A stretch of DNA of 64,000 bases from JABCYV01 sp963696025 (GTDB lineage Bacteria > Acidobacteriota > Terriglobia > Terriglobales > Acidobacteriaceae). The position numbers and the translations under genes are program-made. Below the pieces are notes generated by a model. That model worked only from the letters and a program-made list of their open reading frames with translations, was not told the DNA's origin and did no database searches. How positions within the stretch are numbered: position 1 is the first letter of the stretch; every line of letters starts with the position of its first letter. The stretch covers positions 558,001 to 622,000 of the forward strand of contig CAVOII010000010.1 of NCBI GenBank assembly GCA_963696025.1. Direction: 5' to 3'. Shown here piece after piece: positions 15,360 through 22,428 of the stretch.

Positions 15360-16406
15360 ATGACCAAGGCCGCCGGTGCTGATCGCAAAGTCCAGGAATT
15401 GGGCATCTTTCATGATGTGGCCAAGGCCCTCACCTCCTCGCTTGACCTTGATTCCATTCTGCAAACCATCATGGAAAAGATGGCGGAATACTTCCGTCCC
15501 GACACCTGGTCGCTGCTCATGGTGGACGAAGAACGCGATGAGCTCTACTTCGCGATTGCGGTCGGAAGCGCCGCCGAGGCCTTGAAAAATGTACGCCTCA
15601 AAGTGGGGGAGGGAATCGCCGGATGGGTCGCCAAGCACGGTGAGCGCCTGATTGTCCCCGACGTGATGACCGATCCACGCTTTGCCAAGCGCATCGACGA
15701 GATGACCAAGTGGGAGACGCGTTCCATCATCTGTGTGCCGCTGCGCTCGAAACTCCGCGTCCTGGGCGTCATTCAACTGGTCAACGTCGATATGGACCAC
15801 TTCACCGACCAGGAGTCTTTCTTTCTGCAGTCGCTCAGCGACTATGCCGCCATCGCGATTGAAAATGCCCGCTCGGTGGAAAAGATCCAGGAACTTACTA
15901 TCACCGACGATTGCACTGGCCTCTATAACGCGCGCCATCTTTACAAGACGCTCGAAACTGAGGTCTACCGCTCGGCGCGCTTCGGCTATGAGTTCACCGT
16001 TTTGTTCATCGACCTCGACCACTTCAAGCAGGTCAACGATACTCACGGGCATCTGATTGGAAGCAAGTTGCTGGCTGAGATCGGGTATCTTGTTAAGGCC
16101 CAGCTTCGCTTAATTGACTACGCCTTCCGCTATGGCGGCGACGAATTTGTGATCCTTTTGCCGCAGACCGGGAAAGATTCCGCGCTAGTGGTGGCGCGCC
16201 GCTTGCGCGATAGCCTGCGCACCAGCACATTCTGTGAGGAAGAAGGACTAAATCTGAACGTCCGCGCCTCCATCGGCGTGGCTACCTACCCACACGACGC
16301 CAAGACCCCGCACGACGTAATCCGCCAAGCCGACGAAATGATGTACCTGGTGAAGAACACGACCCGCGACAACATCGGCATCGCCCAGCGCGGGGTGATG
16401 AAGTAG
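15360..16406 (+). CDS. GAF-GGDEF diguanylate cyclase
   Basis: The protein has 348 residues: an N-terminal GAF sensor (about 20-165; 'KVGEGIAGWVAKHGERLIVP', 'SIICVPLRSKLRVLGVIQLV') and a C-terminal GGDEF domain (about 180-345). The catalytic signature is intact: GGDEF at residues 259-263 within 'YAFRYGGDEFVILLPQ', plus 'LFIDLDHFKQVNDTHGH'. A product-inhibition I-site RxxD (Arg250-Asp253) lies five residues upstream of GGDEF, so an active, feedback-controlled enzyme making cyclic di-GMP from two GTP is expected. It has no membrane segment and is predicted cytoplasmic. The GAF ligand is unknown. GAGGA precedes the ATG. The PilZ protein at 4.8 kb is a possible downstream receptor. Confidence 0.95.
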   Translation: MTKAAGADRKVQELGIFHDVAKALTSSLDLDSILQTIMEKMAEYFRPDTWSLLMVDEERDELYFAIAVGSAAEALKNVRLKVGEGIAGWVAKHGERLIVPDVMTDPRFAKRIDEMTKWETRSIICVPLRSKLRVLGVIQLVNVDMDHFTDQESFFLQSLSDYAAIAIENARSVEKIQELTITDDCTGLYNARHLYKTLETEVYRSARFGYEFTVLFIDLDHFKQVNDTHGHLIGSKLLAEIGYLVKAQLRLIDYAFRYGGDEFVILLPQTGKDSALVVARRLRDSLRTSTFCEEEGLNLNVRASIGVATYPHDAKTPHDVIRQADEMMYLVKNTTRDNIGIAQRGVMK

Positions 16407-16517
16407 GCAGCTTCTGGCTGCTGGCTTCGAGCGTCTAGCCTCTAGCGCCTAGCTCGACCCCCTTACTGCTCACGTAGGGGCAGGTGTCAGCTGGCCGCTC
16501 AGCCGAGCGAAGCTGTA

Positions 16518-16541
16518 GTGTGGTGCGGGCGCCCCGCCCGC
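16518..16541 (+). repeat. GC-rich palindromic repeat, intergenic copy
   Basis: The sequence GTGTGGTGCGGGCG followed by CCCCGCCCGC belongs to the same family as 11179-11202 and the two copies inside the beta-oxidation gene. It lies just upstream of the decayed RDD gene. Confidence 0.7.
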
Positions 16542-16640
16542 AGGCCCCAAAACGGCCCTTCGTCCTACTCAGCGGCTTGAAACGCGGCGCGATTCGGCGT
16601 TACGTCATTGCTTGCTGCGGACATCTTTGCGACAATGCGG

Positions 16641-17599
16641 TGCATTCCTGCAAGGTATTGAGGCGCACTGATGAGCCTTTTTTCACCTCCGCTGACTGGC
16701 GATCCTCAAGGATCGTAGTCGGAATAGCCGGAACTTTGATTGCTCTACCGTTCTTCGAGTTCTTCTCACGCCTTGGGGCTTGGGGACGCCTTGTGGGATT
16801 CCGCCTTGCTGTTCCATATTTTGTCCTTTTGAACAGCCGAATTGGGAAGGGGCAAACACTAGGGAAACGTGCGATGCATCTCCAAGTGGTCACAATGCCA
16901 ATGGCGAGCCGATTTCGGTGTCGAAGTCGTTGATAAGATACCTCGTGCTCAGTGCGCCATTCTTCCTCAATCGGCTCACGCTGCCGATCACCCGTACACC
17001 TCAGATTGTGATGTACCTTCTGACCGGCGTTATTTTTGGACTGGGGGCAACTACCATCTACCTCGTCCTGTTCAACCGCAGAACCAGACAAGGTGTTCAT
17101 GATCTGGCGGCGGGGAGCTACGTTGCGGATGCAGACAAATCGGGGGCTTTGGTCGTCCACCCGATTTGGAGGGGGCCCTGGGCGGTTCTTGGCGCATTGG
17201 TTGTGGTGGCAGTCATCGGCGGCAAGGTTTTGGAATCAAAGCTCATGAAGCTTGCCGATTTTCCAGCTATGTTGTCGGACGCACGGGTCGTTGAAGATAT
17301 GGATCACGTCCAATCCGCAGGCGTAAGCGATTTGACGTGGACACCTTGGTCAGGTGCCGAGAAGAAGACAATTTACGTTGTAAATGTGTCCGTCGGGGCG
17401 GCAAAATCAGGAAGAAGGGTTCGCACGCCAAGTCGCATCACGAATTCTGGAGAACGATCCGCACGCGGCGGATCGAGATCGACTGCGGATCGTAATCATC
17501 CGGGGCTACGATCTCGGTATCGCTCACGCTCAACGAAGCGATCCATTTGAAGACTCACCTACAGGTTGGAAGGCGAAGCTTCAGCCTGTTGCTGAGTAG
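16641..17599 (+). pseudogene. Frameshifted RDD-family membrane protein gene
   Basis: Three consecutive frames together spell one RDD-family protein. The first carries a membrane segment ('IVVGIAGTLIALPFFEF') and 'GKGQTLGKRAMHLQVV'. The second continues 'NANGEPISVSKSLIRYL', two more membrane segments and the hallmark 'NRRTRQGVHDLAAGSYV'. The third gives 'EEGFARQVASRILENDPHAA' to the stop at 17599. Shifts lie near 16891 and near 17396. RDD proteins are poorly characterised membrane proteins, some implicated in ion transport. The true start is unclear (GTG at 16641 is one option). Two shifts in one gene favour real decay, though assembly error cannot be excluded. Confidence 0.75.
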
Positions 17600-17717
17600 C
17601 AGGTGCCGCTTCGGATTTTGTTTCTCCCGCACGAATCAGAATGATGATGCTTCCGAGTGAACGCTAACTCGGCGTGAGTTTTCAACGCACTGTTAGGACA
17701 CTACCCACTGCGCCGAG

Positions 17718-17763
17718 CGATTGCGCTTTGCGAATCGCTGGCTCCGCTCGGGATGATGGAACT
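17718..17763 (-). repeat. Dispersed 'TCATCCCGAGCG' repeat, inverted copy
   Basis: On the minus strand this reads CATCCCGAGCGGAGCC...GCGAATCGCAAAGCGC, a member of the same intergenic family as 7055-7120 and 50487-50606. Confidence 0.5.
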
Positions 17764-17774
17764 TAGGCGGGTGA

Positions 17775-17813
17775 GTTCCCCACTCAAGCCCGTTTTTGGC
17801 TTGAGTGGGGAAC
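17775..17813. repeat. Perfect 16-bp hairpin repeat
   Basis: GTTCCCCACTCAAGCC (17775-17790) pairs perfectly with GGCTTGAGTGGGGAAC (17798-17813) across a 7-nt loop CGTTTTT. It has no T-tract and so is unlike an ordinary terminator. It lies in the 337-bp gap between two decayed genes; nothing else was seen there. Confidence 0.8.
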
Positions 17814-17936
17814 TTGAGCGATGCCACGACTTCTAGCAGCGTGCGACCAATTGAACGAATTGCGGATTTGTGATACTTGAATGAGCCCAAGATTCGTTGA
17901 GCTTGTCGAGAGATTAGAGTGCAGGAAGGTCGAGAA

Positions 17937-18567
17937 ATGTGCTTTTCAGCGGCGGCGAATTTTGTTGGCAGCGGAGCTCTGGGAACAGTCGGTGTCCTGA
18001 CTTTGACCAGAGTGAAACACAGGCGCGAACTTCTGTTTGCATCTCTCCCTGCGCTGTTTGCAATTCACCAGTGCATCGAAGGCTTCGTTTGGCTCGGGCT
18101 TGACGGAATGCTGTCATCCCAGGTTACGCACAACATGGGTGCGGCGTTCATGCTGTATGCGCAGGGGCTGCTTCCATTTGTACTACCACTCAGCGTGCTT
18201 CTATTTGAACCCGACGCGACGCCGCAGACGCATGCTCCCATTCCTCGTCATTGGCGGCTTGACGGCTCTCTATATCCTTTGGGCTCTGACCGCGTACCCA
18301 ACGCAGATTTTCGTCAAGGGCAACAGCATCGTGTACATCAATCAGGCCACGAATAATACTGTGGTTGCGGTTTTCTATGTCATAGCGACATGCGGCTCGC
18401 TTTTGTTCTCGAAGGTGAAAGACATGATGATCTTCGGAGTGGCGAATCTGGCGATACTGCTAGCGGTGATGGCGGTGAAGCGATACGTATTCACCTCCCT
18501 TTGGTGCGCCTATGCAGCGGGCAAGTGTGATTATCCTGACCTACTTCTGGAAGAGCAGTGGAATTAG
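17937..18567 (+). pseudogene. Frameshifted DUF6629-like multi-spanning membrane protein gene
   Basis: The gene starts well (AGGAAGG before ATG at 17937) with 'MCFSAAANFVGSGALGTVGV' and 'HRRELLFASLPALFAIHQCI'. This is the usual beginning of a family of seven-helix bacterial membrane proteins of unknown function (DUF6629-like, named from memory). Near 18225-18235 the frame moves by one. The remainder, 'MLPFLVIGGLTALYILWALT' to 'WCAYAAGKCDYPDLLLEEQW', is in the next frame and ends at 18567. No homopolymer lies at the shift, so real decay is plausible. Confidence 0.7.
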
Positions 18568-18629
18568 GCCGTTTAAGTATGTTGTGTAGAAGCGTTCTCT
18601 GCAGGTGTGGGATTGCAGCAAGGGGGGTG

Positions 18630-18720
18630 CCCCGTCCAAGCAGAGCTTGGACGGGGTTTTCGATGTTCATTTATCACAGACACACGCAAAAATCCCCGCC
18701 CAAGCAGAACTTGGACGGGG
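18630..18720. repeat. Pair of related hairpins (CCCCGTCCAAGC / GCTTGGACGGGG)
   Basis: The first hairpin, 18630-18656, has a perfect 12-bp stem with an AGA loop and is followed by TTTT, so it could also end transcription. The second, 18694-18720, has an 11-bp stem with one mismatch. The outer flanks (GGTGCCCC and GGGGCACC) are complementary too, so the whole 91 bp could fold as one structure. It lies between the decayed membrane gene and the patatin gene. Confidence 0.75.
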
Positions 18721-18809
18721 CACCTCGAAAGTAGATATGGAATCGATCGCGTGGGCCACCCGTCAAGCTGAGAATCACTTACCTGCCCGGGCTGGGCCTA
18801 GGAGAAAAA

Positions 18810-19721
18810 TCACTTTGCCGGCGCGGTTGCTGGCAGTACCACAGACGGTTTCTTCAGTTGCGCACGGCTAGGTTCCACTTGCAGCCACTTGCGTAATTCC
18901 GGTAGGGCCGCCCGCGTCACTGCTTCTCCGGCGCGGATCAGCTCTGCGCTGTGCTCGAAGTCATCGTATTTGTAGCCTTTGACATCGGGCTCGATTACTA
19001 AATCAGCCGCCTGTTTCCAGCGCTCGCAATTCATTTCCTGCGCAATCGCGAAACACTGGCCGATCACATCGAACAAATGCCGCGGTCCATCTCCGTTGGT
19101 CCACGTTCCCTTTAAGTGCACCGCCAGGACGTGTTCGGCTCCCATTTCGCGCAAGGGAACCGTCGGGACGGTGTGCGCCAGCATGCCATCCACCAGCAGA
19201 TGTCCGCGAACTTTTACTGGCTGGAACATCCCGGGATAGGCGCAACTTGCCCGCACCGGGTCAACCAGCGGTCCGGAGTGAAATACCACCCCCGCACCAG
19301 TGGAGAAATCCGTGGCCGTCACCGCCAGCGGGATGCGCAATTCTTCAAATGTTTTGACCTTGAGAACGCTGCTGAGAAAACCGATCATGCGCTGGTTGCT
19401 GGCAAAGCCGTAGCGCGAAAGAGTCCAGCGGGCAAAGTGCTTGAAGCGTACGCGCGTGGCAATCAGCTCAAGTTCCGCCACGGAAACTCCGCTGCAATAG
19501 GCCGCGCCGATCAGTGCGCCGACGCTGGTGCCAGCGATAAAGGTAATAGGGATGTTTTCTGCTTCGAGAACTTTGAGGACGCCGATGTGCGCGATGCCGC
19601 GGGCAAAACCTCCACCGAGCGCCACTCCGATACTCGTGGTGGCTGGTGCTGGCTCAGGCAGCCCAGAAAGGCCCCGCCCGATTGCCCGCACCGAACGAAC
19701 AATTTTGTCCAGACCCTTCAC
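18810..19721 (-). CDS. Patatin-like phospholipase (RssA-type)
   Basis: The protein has 303 residues. The patatin oxyanion loop 'GVALGGGFARGIAHIGVLKV' is followed by the nucleophile elbow GTSVG ('FIAGTSVGALIGAAY') and the catalytic Asp in 'HLLVDGMLAHTVPTVPL', giving an intact Ser-Asp dyad. The family hydrolyses acyl esters; the substrate cannot be told. No signal peptide is evident, so a cytoplasmic or membrane-peripheral location is likely. A GTG start at 19721 is preceded by GAGG. It is divergent from the Nudix/VIT pair. Confidence 0.92.
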   Translation of the reverse strand: MKGLDKIVRSVRAIGRGLSGLPEPAPATTSIGVALGGGFARGIAHIGVLKVLEAENIPITFIAGTSVGALIGAAYCSGVSVAELELIATRVRFKHFARWTLSRYGFASNQRMIGFLSSVLKVKTFEELRIPLAVTATDFSTGAGVVFHSGPLVDPVRASCAYPGMFQPVKVRGHLLVDGMLAHTVPTVPLREMGAEHVLAVHLKGTWTNGDGPRHLFDVIGQCFAIAQEMNCERWKQAADLVIEPDVKGYKYDDFEHSAELIRAGEAVTRAALPELRKWLQVEPSRAQLKKPSVVLPATAPAK

Positions 19722-19905
19722 GGGAAAACCTCACATCCTCCCGGTCTTGCCCAGTACGTACTTATCAAATACCTAGCAAATAAGATGCCAGCGGAGACCA
19801 TGGCGTTTCAGCACTTCCGTTCGCTCCTTAGGTTACCTTCGGAGACACGCCGCCCAGGGCTCTCCGGCGGTGACTAACTCCCGTGATCCTGATAACTTGT
19901 GGCTC

Positions 19906-20400
19906 ATGGCACGGGAGATCTCCGCCGGAGGGGTGGTGGTGCGCCACACGGCGGAGGGCTGGACCGTGGCCGCCATAGAGCCACAAAGGGAGGTCGCCGC
20001 CTCCAAGACTGCGAAGAAAAGGTCACATAAACTGTTACTCGCTTTGCCCAAAGGACTGGTCGATCCGGGCGAAAAGCCCGAGCAGACGGCCATTCGCGAG
20101 GTTCGAGAGGAGACCGGACTAGTCGCATCCCCGGTCACGAAACTGGGCGACATCAAGTACGTTTATGTGCGCTCGTGGGGAGACCAGGAGCGCGTGTTCA
20201 AGATAGTTAGCTTTTATCTGTTGCGATACCAGGCGGGCCGCATCGACGATATTTCTCCAGAGATGCGAGTCGAGGTCAAACGAGCCATCTGGATCGCGCT
20301 CGACGAGGCTATGCGGAAGCTTGCCTACAAAGGGGAACGCGACATGGTTCAGCGAGCCAAGCAATACTTAGAATCACACCCCAGAGGCTTAACCGAATGA
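19906..20400 (+). CDS. Nudix hydrolase
   Basis: The protein has 164 residues from the ATG at 19906; an in-frame GTG at 19870 would add 12. The Nudix box GX5EX7REUXEEXGU is complete: 'GLVDPGEKPEQTAIREVREE' followed by TGLV. It hydrolyses a nucleoside diphosphate linked to another group; the start 'AREISAGGVVVR' and the basic insert 'KTAKKRSHKLLLALPKG' resemble Ap4A/diphosphoinositol-type members, but the substrate is not determined. Its stop overlaps the start of the VIT gene by four bases (ATGA), implying translational coupling. Confidence 0.93.
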   Translation: MAREISAGGVVVRHTAEGWTVAAIEPQREVAASKTAKKRSHKLLLALPKGLVDPGEKPEQTAIREVREETGLVASPVTKLGDIKYVYVRSWGDQERVFKIVSFYLLRYQAGRIDDISPEMRVEVKRAIWIALDEAMRKLAYKGERDMVQRAKQYLESHPRGLTE

Positions 20401-21092
20401 CTCGGACCACACACATCGAGCAACACTTCACCGCCGGCAACTTTGTTCGAGACGTGGTGATTGGCATGTCCGACGGACTTACCGTGCCCTTTGCCCTAGC
20501 CGCCGGATTATCGGGAGCAGTCCAAAACACACGCTTAATCGTGGTTGGCGGATTGGCCGAGATTGCCGCCGGCTCGATTGCCATGGGCCTGGGAGGTTAT
20601 CTGGCCGCACGGGGCGACGCGGAGCACTACGAGCAAGAGCGCGCCAGAGAAGAGCGCGAGGTGAGAGAAATTCCAGAAGAAGAGAAAGCTGAAGTCAGCC
20701 TAGTCTTTCAGGCTTATGGAATGACCAAAGAAGAAAGCACGCCCGTGGTCGAAGCGCTCAGCCGCCGCCCCGACGCCTGGGTGGATTTCATGATGCGCTT
20801 CGAACTCGGTCTGGAAGAACCGGATCCGCGGCGCGCGGTGACCAGCGCAGCGACTATTGCCGGGGCATATGTTGCTGGTGGCATGATTCCGCTTTCGCCT
20901 TATGTCGTGCTTTCCAGCGCTTCGCGAGGGTTGGTGCTTTCCGCCGTGGTCACGCTGGCGGCGCTCGGAATCTTCGGATATATGAAAGGACGCTTCACCG
21001 GCACACGTCCGCTTCGCAGTGCGTCCCAGACCGTGGTGATCGGCGGCCTCGCGGCTGCTGCCGCCTTCGTGCTGGCTAAGCTCATTGCTTAA
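20397..21092 (+). CDS. VIT1/CCC1-type transporter family protein
   Basis: The protein has 231 residues. The first helix region 'GNFVRDVVIGMSDGLTVPFA' is the VIT family signature and includes the Asp residues of the transport site. A cytoplasmic Glu-rich segment ('EHYEQERAREEREVREIPEE') corresponds to the metal-binding helix domain of VIT proteins. Three further membrane helices follow ('VTSAATIAGAYVAGGMIPLS', 'SAVVTLAALGIFGY', 'VVIGGLAAAAAFVLAKLIA'). Family members move Fe2+ or Mn2+ out of the cytosol. It is coupled to the upstream Nudix gene; the functional link between the two is unknown. Confidence 0.92.
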   Translation: MTRTTHIEQHFTAGNFVRDVVIGMSDGLTVPFALAAGLSGAVQNTRLIVVGGLAEIAAGSIAMGLGGYLAARGDAEHYEQERAREEREVREIPEEEKAEVSLVFQAYGMTKEESTPVVEALSRRPDAWVDFMMRFELGLEEPDPRRAVTSAATIAGAYVAGGMIPLSPYVVLSSASRGLVLSAVVTLAALGIFGYMKGRFTGTRPLRSASQTVVIGGLAAAAAFVLAKLIA

Positions 21093-21769
21093 CTCGTGGG
21101 CGTCGCGGCAGACAGCTTGAGGTCCTCGAAAGTGGATTCGAATCCGTTGCCTTCCGGCGACGCGCACATGATACCAACCTCGGCCGGGCGCCCGGGAACC
21201 AGATAGCCTTGCCGGACTGACGCGTATTTCTTTCCATCCAGTGAGCAAAGAACCTCGACTGCATCTTTGGTTCGTACCGCCCTCCACCAGACCGGCCCGT
21301 CGTTTGACAAATCATTCATCGTGGACCAGTCAGAAAACTCACGGGTAAACACCACGCTCGCGTGACGCACACCGTCTACGAGCTCTGTGCCGCACTTCAT
21401 CCAGTTCTCGGCATCCACTCGGACCATCAGGCCGGCCTGATCATAGAGATCGTGGTAGTTTCCGCCGATGCGAGCCTCGAAGGTGAAGTCGCCCGTCACT
21501 GCCAGATGGAGGAAGTGACCGTTGTCGGTTGTGTATCCGTAAAAGGTCTTTCGCCAGAAATCGGTTTTCGGCTTGCTGTGAGCAATAATCAGGCCCTGTG
21601 AAACGTTCCATGATGCTGGCTCATTCATCCACTTCATGCGTGCAACGAGAGCATCGGTCGAGGGCCGCTCTTGTGCAGCCACAAGATTCAAACCTGAAGC
21701 TCGCATAATAGCTAACCCGCTGAGCCCTGATAGCTGAGCAATGAACTCACGTCGGCTAGCGCCGCCCAT
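21089..21769 (-). CDS. DUF1349-family protein with twin-arginine-like signal
   Basis: The protein has 226 residues from an ATG at 21769. An N-terminal 'SRREFIAQLSGLSGLAIM' resembles a Tat export signal. The body is a DUF1349 (YgfX/regulation-of-enolase-type) beta-sandwich: 'MNEPASWNVSQGLIIAHSKP', 'GGNYHDLYDQAGLMVRVDAE', 'WMKCGTELVDGVRHASVVFT'. Such domains resemble concanavalin-like lectins; the function is unestablished. The frame stays open upstream to 21940 but only through a dispersed repeat. It is convergent with the VIT gene, overlapping by four bases. Confidence 0.85.
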   Translation of the reverse strand: MGGASRREFIAQLSGLSGLAIMRASGLNLVAAQERPSTDALVARMKWMNEPASWNVSQGLIIAHSKPKTDFWRKTFYGYTTDNGHFLHLAVTGDFTFEARIGGNYHDLYDQAGLMVRVDAENWMKCGTELVDGVRHASVVFTREFSDWSTMNDLSNDGPVWWRAVRTKDAVEVLCSLDGKKYASVRQGYLVPGRPAEVGIMCASPEGNGFESTFEDLKLSAATPTS

Positions 21770-21854
21770 CGTCACTCTCCCTTCAAGCGGCAAATGGTAG
21801 CTCAACTTATTTTCGGACGCCAAATTGAAGAGAACCTGCCAGTGTCTCAGTTTG

Positions 21855-21980
21855 CTTGTCATCCCGAGGGAGCATTCCTTGGGAAGCGAGAGTCTGCCCT
21901 GAGCGCAGTCGGATCCGGGGGCCCCGATTCGTGCCGACACACGAACCTTCGTCGTACCTTGGATGAAGTTTCTCCATCCT
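21855..21980 (+). repeat. Dispersed 'GTCATCCCGAG' intergenic repeat
   Basis: Contains TTGTCATCCCGAGGGAGC, then AGTCTGCCCTGAGCGCAGTCG, in the same layout as the copy at 15023-15085. It lies between two divergently oriented genes and extends one open frame artificially. Confidence 0.6.
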
Positions 21981-21985
21981 CCATA

Positions 21986-22426
21986 ATGGAGCTCGTGAAA
22001 GTCTCATTTTCTGCGGGTGCTGTCTTAATGACTCTCTTCCTCTCTATATTGTGCCCCCCGCAACTCCCCGCCCGGACCAGCTCGCCCACCGCAGACCCCG
22101 ACTACGTCGCCGCCCTCGCCGCCTCCAACCGCTTCCTCCACGCCTGGCAGACGCAGGATCACGAAACTGGCCTGGTCATGCTCACTGACGCTGCAAAAGC
22201 CCATACTTCTGAAGACCGCCTGGAGACATTCTTCTCGTGGGTGCCCGCTGCGCAGCCAGCCTTCGAGATCAATCGCGGAAAGAAACTGAAGGCTGGACGC
22301 TACTCCTTCCCAGTGGTGCTGTTCGACGTCAGCTCGGGTGCGCGAAAATCGCGTCACGCGCGCTATTCCCGAATCATTGTCGTCAGGGCTGGCAAAGATG
22401 ACTGGGCGATAGATAAACTGCCCTAG
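21986..22426 (+). CDS. Small exported protein, NTF2/SnoaL-like
   Basis: The protein has 146 residues. A hydrophobic N-terminus ('GAVLMTLFLSILCPPQLPA') resembles a signal peptide. The mature part ('AASNRFLHAWQTQDHETGLV', 'FSWVPAAQPAFEINRGKKLK', 'YSRIIVVRAGKDDWAIDKLP') has the helix-then-sheet pattern of NTF2-like folds, with no catalytic residues obvious. It ends two bases before the start of the hydroxyacyl-CoA dehydrogenase gene and is probably co-transcribed. The function is unknown. Confidence 0.65.
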   Translation: MELVKVSFSAGAVLMTLFLSILCPPQLPARTSSPTADPDYVAALAASNRFLHAWQTQDHETGLVMLTDAAKAHTSEDRLETFFSWVPAAQPAFEINRGKKLKAGRYSFPVVLFDVSSGARKSRHARYSRIIVVRAGKDDWAIDKLP

Positions 22427-22428
22427 CC

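Noticed and set aside
15225..16052. 275-residue minus-strand frame under the diguanylate cyclase gene
   Set aside because: It is antisense to a gene with intact GAF and GGDEF motifs and has no recognisable domain.
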